NCBI GenBank assembly: GCA_014651175.1
Contig: BMWJ01000008.1
Span: forward strand, 248,001 to 312,000
Source: Streptomyces clavifer
Lineage (GTDB): Bacteria > Actinomycetota > Actinomycetes > Streptomycetales > Streptomycetaceae
Length of the DNA: 64,000 bases
Reading direction: 5' to 3'
Within the stretch, counting starts at the first letter, position 1. Each line of letters begins with the position of its first letter. This document shows positions 27,418 to 35,443 of this stretch, one piece after another. The notes under the pieces were generated by a model. That model worked only from the letters and a program-made list of their open reading frames with translations. It did not search any database and was not told where the DNA came from. A program made the position numbers and the translations under genes.

Positions 27418-28256
27418 GCGCTCACGGACCGGACGGATCCCGCGCGCGCCGAGGAGCCTTGGCCGCTGCCGTACCCGTGCTGCTCTACCACGCGGTGATG
27501 GAGGACCCGCCGGAGTGGATCGCCGAATTCACCGTCACGCCCCGGGCGTTCGCGGAGCAGCTCGACGCGATCGTGGACAGCGGGCGCACGCCCGTCCCGG
27601 TCAGCGCCCTCGTCGGCCGTCTGGCGGGCCGGGTACAACTGCCCGACCGGCCGGTCGTCCTCACGTTCGACGACGGCTTCGCCGATCTGCCGGGCCCGAC
27701 GGCGGAGGCGCTCGCCGGGCGCTCGATGCCCGCCACCGCCTACCTCACCACCGGGGCGCTGGACCCGTCCGGCGACGGCTGCCTGCTGCCGCCCGGACCG
27801 ATGATGACCCTGGCGCAGGCGCCGCTGCTGGAGCAGTACGGCATGGAGGTGGGCGGGCACACCGTCACCCATGCCCAGCTGGACACGCTGTCCGGTGCGC
27901 GGCTGCGGCGCGAACTCGTCGACTCGAAGCGGGCCTTGGAGGACGTGCTCGGGCACGGGGTGACGCACCTCGCCTATCCGCACGGGTACAACAGCGGGGC
28001 CGTGCGCCGCGCCGCCCGGGACGCCGGGTACGAGAGTGCGGTGGCCGTCCGGCACGCACTGAGCTCCCTCCGGGACGAGCCCTTCCGGATCGCGCGGCTG
28101 ATCCTGCGGCGGCACCACACCGTGCGGGACGTGGAGCGGTGGATGGCGGGGGAGGGCGCCCCCGGGGCGCCGTTCGCCGACTCGCTCCCGACGGTGGGAT
28201 GGCGGTGGTACCGGCGGGCGCGGGCGGCGGCCCGGGGGCCGGTGTTCGCGGGCTGA
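27414..28256 (+). CDS. Polysaccharide deacetylase, carbohydrate esterase family 4
   Basis: 280-aa NodB-homology protein that removes N- or O-acetyl groups from a glycan. ATG overlaps the GT2 stop (ATGA). Motif 1 is LTFDDGF with Asp86/Asp87. Motif 2 is GGHTVTH with His149 and His153 as metal ligands. HLAYPHGYNSGAVRRA supplies the later motif. The N-terminus is weakly hydrophobic (about residues 12-25), so export is not clear. Being coupled to a glycosyltransferase and followed by a GT-C-like protein, it probably modifies the same surface glycan. Confidence 0.9.
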   Translation: MSAHGPDGSRARRGALAAAVPVLLYHAVMEDPPEWIAEFTVTPRAFAEQLDAIVDSGRTPVPVSALVGRLAGRVQLPDRPVVLTFDDGFADLPGPTAEALAGRSMPATAYLTTGALDPSGDGCLLPPGPMMTLAQAPLLEQYGMEVGGHTVTHAQLDTLSGARLRRELVDSKRALEDVLGHGVTHLAYPHGYNSGAVRRAARDAGYESAVAVRHALSSLRDEPFRIARLILRRHHTVRDVERWMAGEGAPGAPFADSLPTVGWRWYRRARAAARGPVFAG

Positions 28257-28353
28257 GGAGCACGAACCCCCGCCGGGCCCACGTGAGGACGGCCCGGCGC
28301 GGTCGGCCACCACGCGGGCGGCCGCAGGACCGGTGACGGACCGAGTGAAAGCC

Positions 28354-28381
28354 GTACAAAGGCGAAGCGCGTTCCTATACT
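28354..28381 (+). promoter_or_regulatory. Candidate promoter before the large membrane protein
   Basis: TATACT (28376-28381) with GTACAA (28354-28359) 16 nt upstream, 58 nt before the GTG start. It would give the second half of the plus-strand locus its own transcript. Confidence 0.4.
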
Positions 28382-28439
28382 TCGCTCAAGGGGACAGCGG
28401 CGTGACGGCCGCGACCACATCCGTGGGGGGAGTCGCACC

Positions 28440-30344
28440 GTGCAGCAGCATGTGCCCGTACCGGTCACCGGGGGCGCCGCGGGGAGCGGTGGCACCGAGC
28501 CGCCGGAGCCGGGACCCCCGGCCACAGCCCCCCGGGCCTCCTCGCGCCTTCGCCGCCGCGCCGCGCCTGATCCGCAACTCCTGCTGAGCTGGCTGCCGTT
28601 ACTGGTGGCAGCCGCACTCTGGGGCCACGCCCTGCCGCACATCGGGTTCCGCTCGATGGGCGAGTACGGCCTCCTCGACCGGCTGCCCGTCACCTACTAC
28701 CTGTCCCTCCTCGTCCTCACCGCGGGCTTCCTGGCCACCCTGCGCCGCGCGGGCACCGCTCCGTGGTGGCCCGCCCTGCACTGCGCCGCACTGCTGACGG
28801 CACTCAAGGGCGTCCCCGCCGTGCTGTACGACTCCGAGCGCTACCCCTGGGCCTCCAAGCACGACGCGGTCATCGACCACCTGCTGGCCAACGGCGAACT
28901 GCGCCCGAGCGAGGGCCTGTCCGGCAACATGTCGGCGTACGACCAGTGGCCCGGCTTCTTCACCCTCAACGCCGGGCTCGTCCGCGCCTTCGGGGCCGAC
29001 GGCGCCGCCACGTATCTCAACTGGGCACCCATCGTCCTCGGCCTGCTGATGATGCCGGTCCTGATCCTGATCTACCGGACCTTCAGCGAGGACTGGCGCC
29101 TCGTGTGGACCGCCGTCTGGATCTTCCAGCTCGCCAACTGGGTGGGCCAGGACTACCTCGCCCCGCAGGGCCTCGCCCTCCTCCTCCACCTCGCCGTGCT
29201 CGCCGTCGTCCTGCGGCACTTCGTGCGCCCCGGATCGGCCGGACGGCTGCGTTCCCGCGCGTACCTCGACCCGGCCGCCGCGGCCGTGCCGCCGCCCACC
29301 GGCACCCGGCAGCGGGCGGTCTGCGTGGTGGTCCTCGTACCGGTGCTCGTCGCGGTCAACGCGGTGCACCAGCTCACCCCGGTGATGCTCTGTGCCACCC
29401 TGCTCGCCCTCAACCTCACCCGCCGCTACCGCAACCCCGGACTGCTCGTCGTGGCCGGTCTCCTCATGCTGGCCTGGGACCTGACCATGGGCCGCCCGCT
29501 GTTCACCGAGACGCTGGGCACCCTGCGTGAATCGCTCGGCGAGATCACGCGGAACTCCCGGGCGGGGTACGCGGGGCAGCTCACCGGGGCGGGCCCCGAG
29601 CTCGCGGGGCGGGCCAACGTCGTGATGGTGCTCGCCGTCGCCGCCCTCGCGGGCACGGCCCTCCTGCTGCGGCGCCGCCTGGTGCACAGCGCCCTGCCGC
29701 TGCTGCTCGCATCCGCCGCCCCCGTACCGCTGTTCGTGGTCAACGACTACGGCGGTGAGATGCTCTTCCGGGTCTACCTGTTCGCGCTGCCCGGCGCAGC
29801 CTTCTTCGCCGCGGCCGCACTCGTGCCGGCGGCCGGCGGGAGCGGGGCGCACCGGGTCCGTCCGGCGGTACGCAGGATCAGCGCCGTCGCGCTCCCGGTG
29901 TCACTGGTGGCGCTGCTCGCCGGGTTCATGCCGTCGTACTACGGCAAGGAGCAGATGAACTACACCCCGCCGGCCGAGACCGCGCTCGTCACCCGCGCCA
30001 TCGACCGGGCTCCGGACGGAGCGCTGATCCTGGCCACCACGGGCTCCTTCCCGCGGGCGCTGCACCGCTACGACGAGCTGGAGCACTGGTTCTTCGCGGA
30101 GCAGGAGCTGCCGGAGAACGTCGCCATGCTCAAGGACCCGGCGCACTACCTCGCGACCCGTCTGCCGCCGGATGCCACGGCCTACGTCATCCTCACGCGC
30201 ACCCAGGACGTCTACACCGCCGGCGAAGGGCTGCTGCCGCCCGGCGGATTCGCCGGACTGACCAGGGACCTCGGCGCCTCGCCGCTCTTCCGCGTCGTCG
30301 AGCGCACCGGGCACGGAGTCGTCCTGCGGTACGTCGGCCCCTAG
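28440..30344 (+). CDS. Large polytopic membrane protein, GT-C/polymerase-like, with TTA codon
   Basis: 634 aa. GTG 28440 follows GGGGGAG. A Pro/Ala-rich cytoplasmic tail of about 45 residues precedes about 11-13 hydrophobic helices. A first extracytoplasmic loop has acidic residues (LYDSERYPWASKHDAVIDHL) and GNMSAYDQWPGFF, like GT-C glycosyltransferases. The last about 115 residues form a soluble domain (TRAIDRAPDGALILATTGSF and onward). It could be a polyprenyl-phosphate-sugar transferase or the polymerase of the locus; no family is certain. Leu54 is TTA (28599-28601), at the start of helix 1, so synthesis should need bldA. Confidence 0.8.
   Translation: MQQHVPVPVTGGAAGSGGTEPPEPGPPATAPRASSRLRRRAAPDPQLLLSWLPLLVAAALWGHALPHIGFRSMGEYGLLDRLPVTYYLSLLVLTAGFLATLRRAGTAPWWPALHCAALLTALKGVPAVLYDSERYPWASKHDAVIDHLLANGELRPSEGLSGNMSAYDQWPGFFTLNAGLVRAFGADGAATYLNWAPIVLGLLMMPVLILIYRTFSEDWRLVWTAVWIFQLANWVGQDYLAPQGLALLLHLAVLAVVLRHFVRPGSAGRLRSRAYLDPAAAAVPPPTGTRQRAVCVVVLVPVLVAVNAVHQLTPVMLCATLLALNLTRRYRNPGLLVVAGLLMLAWDLTMGRPLFTETLGTLRESLGEITRNSRAGYAGQLTGAGPELAGRANVVMVLAVAALAGTALLLRRRLVHSALPLLLASAAPVPLFVVNDYGGEMLFRVYLFALPGAAFFAAAALVPAAGGSGAHRVRPAVRRISAVALPVSLVALLAGFMPSYYGKEQMNYTPPAETALVTRAIDRAPDGALILATTGSFPRALHRYDELEHWFFAEQELPENVAMLKDPAHYLATRLPPDATAYVILTRTQDVYTAGEGLLPPGGFAGLTRDLGASPLFRVVERTGHGVVLRYVGP
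28599..28601 (+). promoter_or_regulatory. TTA leucine codon (codon 54) in membrane protein gene
   Basis: In-frame TTA in context CTG CCG TTA CTG GTG at the first transmembrane helix. This is the second TTA in the polysaccharide locus. Confidence 0.95.
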
Positions 30345-30445
30345 GCCGGCGCGCGGCGGACAGCAGGCCGGCGAACCGGCAGCCGGCGGACCAGCAGGCA
30401 GCGGAACCCGCACACCAGGAGTCCGGCACACCAGGAGGCCGCCCC

Positions 30446-30868
30446 GTGTCCGAGCAACGTCAACCGATACTCCCCGTCCGGCAGGCCCTGATCAGGGCGG
30501 GCGTGGCGCTCTCCGGGTGGGTGGCGCTCTCCGTGACCGCGCTGCCGGGCGGTTCGCCCCTGCGCTGGGCGCCCGTGCTCCTCTTCGTCTGCTTCGGCCC
30601 CGGCCTCGCCCTGCTGTATCCGCAGCCCGGGGCGCCCGGGCCCGGTGCCCGGCTCGAGACGGCGGCCCTCGCCGCGCCCTTCGGGCTCTCGCTCGCCGTT
30701 CTCACCGCCACCGCCCTCTTCCTGGTGGAGGCGTTCTCGGCGACCGCCTTCCTGGTGTCGCTCGCCGCGTTCACCACACTCGTCGCCGCGCTGCCCGGGC
30801 TTCCGCTGCCGGCGGCCACCCGGGGTGCCGTCGGGCGGAGCAGGCCCCGGCCCGGGAGGCGCCGATGA
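30446..30868 (+). CDS. Small membrane protein, 140 aa
   Basis: I do not recognise the family. Four hydrophobic segments (about residues 18-35, 40-58, 68-92 and 95-118) end in a basic tail (RSRPRPGRRR). GTG 30446 has CAGGAGG 7 nt upstream. That ribosome site lies in the second copy of a 12-bp direct repeat GCACACCAGGAG (30410-30421 and 30426-30437). The stop overlaps the GH26-like gene (ATGA), so it may be an accessory subunit of the export or polymerisation step. Confidence 0.75.
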   Translation: MSEQRQPILPVRQALIRAGVALSGWVALSVTALPGGSPLRWAPVLLFVCFGPGLALLYPQPGAPGPGARLETAALAAPFGLSLAVLTATALFLVEAFSATAFLVSLAAFTTLVAALPGLPLPAATRGAVGRSRPRPGRRR

Positions 30869-31995
30869 GCGGCCCCCGCACGGTGGCACCGCACCGCTGC
30901 CGCACGCACCTGGTGCTCGCCCTGGTCTCCGTCGCCGCGCTGCTGGCCGGACTCGCCGCCTGGCTCGGTACACCCTCCTCCGGGAGCGGCGACACCCTGC
31001 CCCCGGCCGGCGCCCTGCCCGCCGACGCGGCCACCGGCGCCGTGCCCGGTGGGGCCTGCGCTCCCACAGCCACGCTCGTCCCGCCCTGCGGAGCCTGGTG
31101 GGGTGCCTACGTCCCGCACGACCGGAACGGGTCGCTCCAGGGGGCCGTTCACGCGTTCGAGGAGAAGATCGGCCGGAGGCTCGACCTCCTCTACACGTAC
31201 CACGACATGTCGGACAGCGAGCTCGACGGGCAGCTCCTCACCCCCGACGAACAGGTCCTGGGCCGGGACCGGATGCTGATGCTGGCCTGGGAGTCCACGG
31301 TGTGGCGCGAGCCCCGTCACGCCGGTTGGACCGAGGACCAGCTGGGCTGGGCGAAGGTCGCCTCGGGGGCGTACGACCGCGAGATCATCGACCCGCAGGC
31401 CCGCCGCGTCAAGGCGTACGGGAAGCGGGTCTTCCTCTCCTTCGACCAGGAGGTCGACGCCCGGGTCGGGGACGCGGGCACTCCCGAGGAGTACGTCGCC
31501 GCCTACCGCCACCTCCACGAGCGCTTCGAGGAGCTCGGCGTGGACAACGTGGTGTGGGTGTGGACGGTCTCCGGCTACCTCGGAGCGGGAGCGCTCTTCG
31601 AGCGGCTCTACCCGGGCGACGACTACGTCGACTGGATCGGCATGGACCAGTACAACTACTTCACCTGCCACCGGACCACCGACTGGAAGGAGTTCGACCG
31701 CAGCCAGCGGCCGGCGTACGACTGGCTGCGCACCCGCATCAGCGCCGAGAAGCCCCTGATGTTCGCCGAGTTCGCCACGGTGCCCGATCCTGCGGACCCG
31801 GACCGCCAGCGCGCCTGGTACGAGGGAATCCCGGAGGCCGTGCGCACCATGCCCCGGGCCAAGGCGCTGGTGCACTGGAACCGGGCGGTGCCGGGCGAGG
31901 GCTGCGACCTCACGGTCAACAGCGGACCCGGCCTGGAGGGGTACCGCACGGCCGGCCAGGACGACTACTTCAAGCAGCCGGTCCCCGGCCGCTGA
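30865..31995 (+). CDS. Glycoside hydrolase family 26-like, membrane-anchored or secreted
   Basis: 376-aa hydrolase of the beta-mannanase/beta-glucanase clan. An N-terminal signal or anchor is formed by LVLALVSVAALLAGLAAWLG (about residues 16-35). The TIM-barrel domain starts near WWGAYVPHDRNGSL. Glu196 in FLSFDQEVDAR should be the acid/base and Glu302 in LMFAEFAT the nucleophile. DWIGMDQYNYF is the usual strand 6 region. Classical GH26 has FHEMNG around the acid/base; FDQEVD is a divergent form, so substrate prediction is weak. In this locus it may trim or release the polymer. Its 3' end overlaps the minus-strand flippase by 26 bp. Confidence 0.82.
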   Translation: MSGPRTVAPHRCRTHLVLALVSVAALLAGLAAWLGTPSSGSGDTLPPAGALPADAATGAVPGGACAPTATLVPPCGAWWGAYVPHDRNGSLQGAVHAFEEKIGRRLDLLYTYHDMSDSELDGQLLTPDEQVLGRDRMLMLAWESTVWREPRHAGWTEDQLGWAKVASGAYDREIIDPQARRVKAYGKRVFLSFDQEVDARVGDAGTPEEYVAAYRHLHERFEELGVDNVVWVWTVSGYLGAGALFERLYPGDDYVDWIGMDQYNYFTCHRTTDWKEFDRSQRPAYDWLRTRISAEKPLMFAEFATVPDPADPDRQRAWYEGIPEAVRTMPRAKALVHWNRAVPGEGCDLTVNSGPGLEGYRTAGQDDYFKQPVPGR

Positions 31996-34123
31996 CCCGC
32001 GCGCGGACGGCGTACGCCACCGCCGTGACCGCGAACAGCCCGCAGAACACCGGCAGTCCGGCGGCGGCGAAGGCGTCCTGCGCCGCCCACCCGGCCACCG
32101 CGAGCACCCACACCAGCGCGGCCGCGGCCCGCCGGTGGACGCCCGCGGTCCGCAGCAGGACGGCCACCAGGGCCAGACAGAGCAGCTGGAGCGCGAACGG
32201 CAGTCCCCGGAGCACCGCGGCGGGGGAGGCCGGCCCCACGACCTCGGCCAGGAAGCCGGCGAGCGCCCCGTGCCACTCCCGTGAGGCGGCCGGCGGCAGG
32301 ATGCCGAGGAGCAGCGGGGCGGAGTGCAGGGCCGCCACCGTCACCAGCAGCGCCGCCCCGGTCAGCGCGCGCCGGGGGCGGGGCATGGTGGCGGCAGCGC
32401 TGTACACGACGATCATGAGCACCCCGGCGGTCACGGTGACCGGGGGCAGCGCGTCGACGAGCTCCTCGCCCGTCAGCCGGTCGTGGCCGGCCCGCGCGAC
32501 CCGCACCAGCGGCACCCAGAAGAGCCCGGCCGCGAGCCCCAGCAGCAGCCACAGCACCTCGCCGGTCCGCGACACGACACGCTCCCGGTCCGTGGCCGTG
32601 GACCCGGCGTCGCGCACGCAGACGGGAATGCCGAAGGCCGGGGTCACCGTGTCATGGGCGCCGCGCAGGTACACCGTGTCGGAGGTCCAGTCCGCCCCGT
32701 ACTCCTCGGCCCGCCGCTCCCGGCCGCGCTGCGCCGCCGACCGGGCCCAGCTCGTCCCGAAGTCCTCGTCCCGCCCGGCCCCGTGCCCTCTCCCGGTGCC
32801 GGACGTCCGCCGGCCGAGCGCCGTGCGCAGTCCCAGCGCGGAGGCGGTCGCCACCGCCGTCATGCTCAGCAGCATCGCCCAGCCGGCCCCCGCGATCCCC
32901 AGCGGACCGAGCAGCAGCGCCGCGCTGCCCAGCACGAGTGCGCACATCACGGCCTGCAGGACGGCCAGCGCACCGGTGCGCCCCTGCACCCGCAGCACGC
33001 CTATGTACAGCTCGACCAGGACGCGGGGGAGTGCGGCGACGGCCAGCAGCCGCAGGACGAGGGTGCCGTGGTCGGCGTACTCGTGGCCGAACGGGGCGAG
33101 GATGTACGGGGCGAACAGGACCAGGACGAGCACGACGGGGACGAGCAGCACCGCCATCCGGCGGAGCGCCCCGCGTACGCCTTCGGCGAGGTGGCCGGGG
33201 GTGTGCGAGGCGTGCGCGGTGAGGGAGGAGGCCATGTTGATGGCCATGAACTCCATGGTGCCGCCGACGGTGTACGCGATGTAGAAGAAGCCGTTGTGCG
33301 CGGCGTCGAAGCGGACGGCCACCATCACCGGCAGCAGGTTGATCATGGCGAGGCTGAAGAGCGCGCCGACCGAGTCCCCGGCGAGGAACCGGCCGATCTC
33401 GCGCAGCCGGGGCGGTTCGCGGTCCCGTTCCGATCCCGCCTGACGCGGGATCAGCCTGCGGAAGACCAGCCATCCCAGGGGCAGTACGGACAGGGCCGTC
33501 GCGGCGGCCCAGGACACGAAGACGCCGAGGACGGGCAGGGCGGTGGCGAAGGCGGCGAGCAGCAGCAGCTTGCCGAGGGAGAACGCGGCGTTGCCCACGG
33601 GCACCCAGACGGCCTTGCGCAGCCCGGTCAGCACCCCGTCCTGGAGGGTGAGGACCGCCCAGGCGACGCACGAACCGGTGAAGACCAGCCCGGCGGACAG
33701 GGTGCCGAGCGGGGCGTACGAGTCCCCCCACAGGTCCAGCGTGAGCAGGAAGACCACGCAGACCAGTGCGACGACGACGGAGCTGACCAGGTAGGTGCCG
33801 GCGACCAGGGAGGCGGTGGCGCGTCCGGCACGGGGCACGTACCGCACCACGGCGCCGATCATGGTGGTCGCGGTGACCGAGGCCAGCAGGCGCATCGCGG
33901 CGATGGCCGCGGAGCCCTGGCCGACGGCCTCCTCGGTGTAGTAGCGGGCGGCGACCAGCCAGAAGCCCAGTCCGAGGGCGGCGGAGACACCCGTGGAGAG
34001 CATCAGGGCGTAGGCGTTGCGGAACATCGAGTCGCCGCTCGTACCGTCGCGGTCCGCGGACGCGCCGGCCCCGCTGTCCGGCCCCGCGTCGGCGTCCGGG
34101 CCGGCTCTGGCGGTGTCAGTCAC
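31970..34123 (-). CDS. Wzx-like polysaccharide flippase with an extra C-terminal membrane domain
   Basis: 717 aa, well above the 420-500 of ordinary Wzx/MOP exporters. GTG 34123 overlaps the aminotransferase stop (GTGACTGA). After a disordered Asp/Ala-rich tail (about 30 aa) come 12-14 helices of the MOP fold (about residues 35-440: NAYALMLSTGVSAALGLGFW, then VPVGNAAFSLGKLLLLA). A charged linker (about 440-535, with SWARSAAQRGRERRAEEYG) leads to a second block of about six helices. That block (LVDALPPVTVTAGVLMIVV) looks like the start of the large TTA-containing membrane protein in this locus (LLDRLPVTYYLSLLVLTAGF). The flippase call is good; the C-terminal role is unknown. Confidence 0.8.
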   Translation of the reverse strand: MTDTARAGPDADAGPDSGAGASADRDGTSGDSMFRNAYALMLSTGVSAALGLGFWLVAARYYTEEAVGQGSAAIAAMRLLASVTATTMIGAVVRYVPRAGRATASLVAGTYLVSSVVVALVCVVFLLTLDLWGDSYAPLGTLSAGLVFTGSCVAWAVLTLQDGVLTGLRKAVWVPVGNAAFSLGKLLLLAAFATALPVLGVFVSWAAATALSVLPLGWLVFRRLIPRQAGSERDREPPRLREIGRFLAGDSVGALFSLAMINLLPVMVAVRFDAAHNGFFYIAYTVGGTMEFMAINMASSLTAHASHTPGHLAEGVRGALRRMAVLLVPVVLVLVLFAPYILAPFGHEYADHGTLVLRLLAVAALPRVLVELYIGVLRVQGRTGALAVLQAVMCALVLGSAALLLGPLGIAGAGWAMLLSMTAVATASALGLRTALGRRTSGTGRGHGAGRDEDFGTSWARSAAQRGRERRAEEYGADWTSDTVYLRGAHDTVTPAFGIPVCVRDAGSTATDRERVVSRTGEVLWLLLGLAAGLFWVPLVRVARAGHDRLTGEELVDALPPVTVTAGVLMIVVYSAAATMPRPRRALTGAALLVTVAALHSAPLLLGILPPAASREWHGALAGFLAEVVGPASPAAVLRGLPFALQLLCLALVAVLLRTAGVHRRAAAALVWVLAVAGWAAQDAFAAAGLPVFCGLFAVTAVAYAVRARVSGRGPAA

Positions 34124-35315
34124 CGGGCAGCCCCCGCGCGGGCTCGATGCCCGCCGCTCCGAGGACGTCGATGACCGGTCCGGCGCGCAGCGGGTCGACG
34201 GGCAGCGCGTGACGGGCGAACCGGGCCGCGTTGGCGGGGGAGGGGGACGGGTCGGTGAACCGCTCTCCCGCGTACGTGTCGAGCGGCGGGTCGTAGAGGT
34301 AGCCGACGGTGATCCGTCGACGGGCGAGGGCCGCGACGGCCGCGTCCCGGTCGTGCACCAGCAACGGCACGCGGAACAAGGGCTGTACGCGGGCACCGGC
34401 GCTGCCCGGGGCGGCCCAGCGGGTGGCGAGGAGACGCTCCGTCCCCGCCCGGTGGGCGGCGAGCCGGTCGTCGAGGCGGGCCAGCAGGCGTGCGATCCGG
34501 CGCCACCGCAGGCGCCCCGGGGCGACCCGGTAGTCGTGCATGTCGACGCGGACCCAGGAATGGAAACCGCTCAGCGAGGGTGCGGAGGCCAGCGCCCGCT
34601 GCAGCTCGGCGGACCGCAGCGGCATCCGGATCTCCTCGCGTTCCTGCAGCCCGAGGAGTCGCAGGGCCCACCACGCGGCCGGGGCGAGCCGCAGCGCCCG
34701 CACCGTCGCCTCCGCGTACGGGCGTACGGCATAGGCGAGTTCGGCCGTGAGCGCGACCGGGTCCAGGAGGGCGTCACGGGCCTGCTCCAGCGGGGCGCGC
34801 AACGCCGGGTCGGCGAGGGCGAGGAAGCCTCCGGCCCTGGCGCCCGCGTGCTTGGAGAGGCTGAAGACGGCCGCGTCCCCGAAGGTCCCGACGGGCCGGC
34901 CGTCCACCTCGCTGCCGATGGCGTGCGCCGCGTCCTCGATCAGCGCGATGCCCAGCCGGTCGCAGCGCTCGCGCAGCCGGCCGGCCGGGTCGGGATGTCC
35001 GTACAGATTGGTGGTGAGGACGGCCGAGAGGCCGCTCCACACGGAGTCGGGCACGGCGTCCACGTCGAGGGAGCCGTCCGTGGCGGACAGCGGTGCCTGG
35101 ACGGGGCGCAGACCCGCGGCGAGGACGACGAAGAGGATGACGTCGTCGTTGACCGGGGACATCAGCACCCTGCCCCCGGGCTCGCACCAGTGGCGGAGCG
35201 CCAGGTAGAGGCCGAACCGGCACGACGGGACGTACAGGCATTCCCGGCCGAGCCGCGCCCGCATCACCGCCTCCGGCGCGGCGGGGCCGACCGGACCGCT
35301 CTCCCCATGAGCCAT
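34116..35315 (-). CDS. DegT/DnrJ/EryC1-family PLP aminotransferase-like protein
   Basis: 399-aa fold-I PLP protein of the sugar aminotransferase family. ATG 35315 follows GGGGGGAACAC. The PLP lysine is expected at Lys155 (FSLSKHAGARAGG). The Asp contacting the pyridine is in LIEDAAHAIGSE, and TNLYGHPDP also fits the family. It would make an amino sugar nucleotide for the locus. The last about 90 residues match the family C-terminal part (LFRVPLLVHDRDAAVAALAR, GYLYDPP). It starts the minus-strand pair and is coupled to the flippase. The sugar is unknown. Confidence 0.86.
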   Translation of the reverse strand: MAHGESGPVGPAAPEAVMRARLGRECLYVPSCRFGLYLALRHWCEPGGRVLMSPVNDDVILFVVLAAGLRPVQAPLSATDGSLDVDAVPDSVWSGLSAVLTTNLYGHPDPAGRLRERCDRLGIALIEDAAHAIGSEVDGRPVGTFGDAAVFSLSKHAGARAGGFLALADPALRAPLEQARDALLDPVALTAELAYAVRPYAEATVRALRLAPAAWWALRLLGLQEREEIRMPLRSAELQRALASAPSLSGFHSWVRVDMHDYRVAPGRLRWRRIARLLARLDDRLAAHRAGTERLLATRWAAPGSAGARVQPLFRVPLLVHDRDAAVAALARRRITVGYLYDPPLDTYAGERFTDPSPSPANAARFARHALPVDPLRAGPVIDVLGAAGIEPARGLPGD

Positions 35316-35443
35316 GTGTTCCCCCCAGAACCATGCCCAATGTGGCCCAGTCCGTGGCACTTCGTCAACAATGCGGAAGGACCCGCCCGTTGCCGGGGCA
35401 GGTCCTTCCGCAACGACGTACCGGTGGTGCCGGGGACGTCGGA

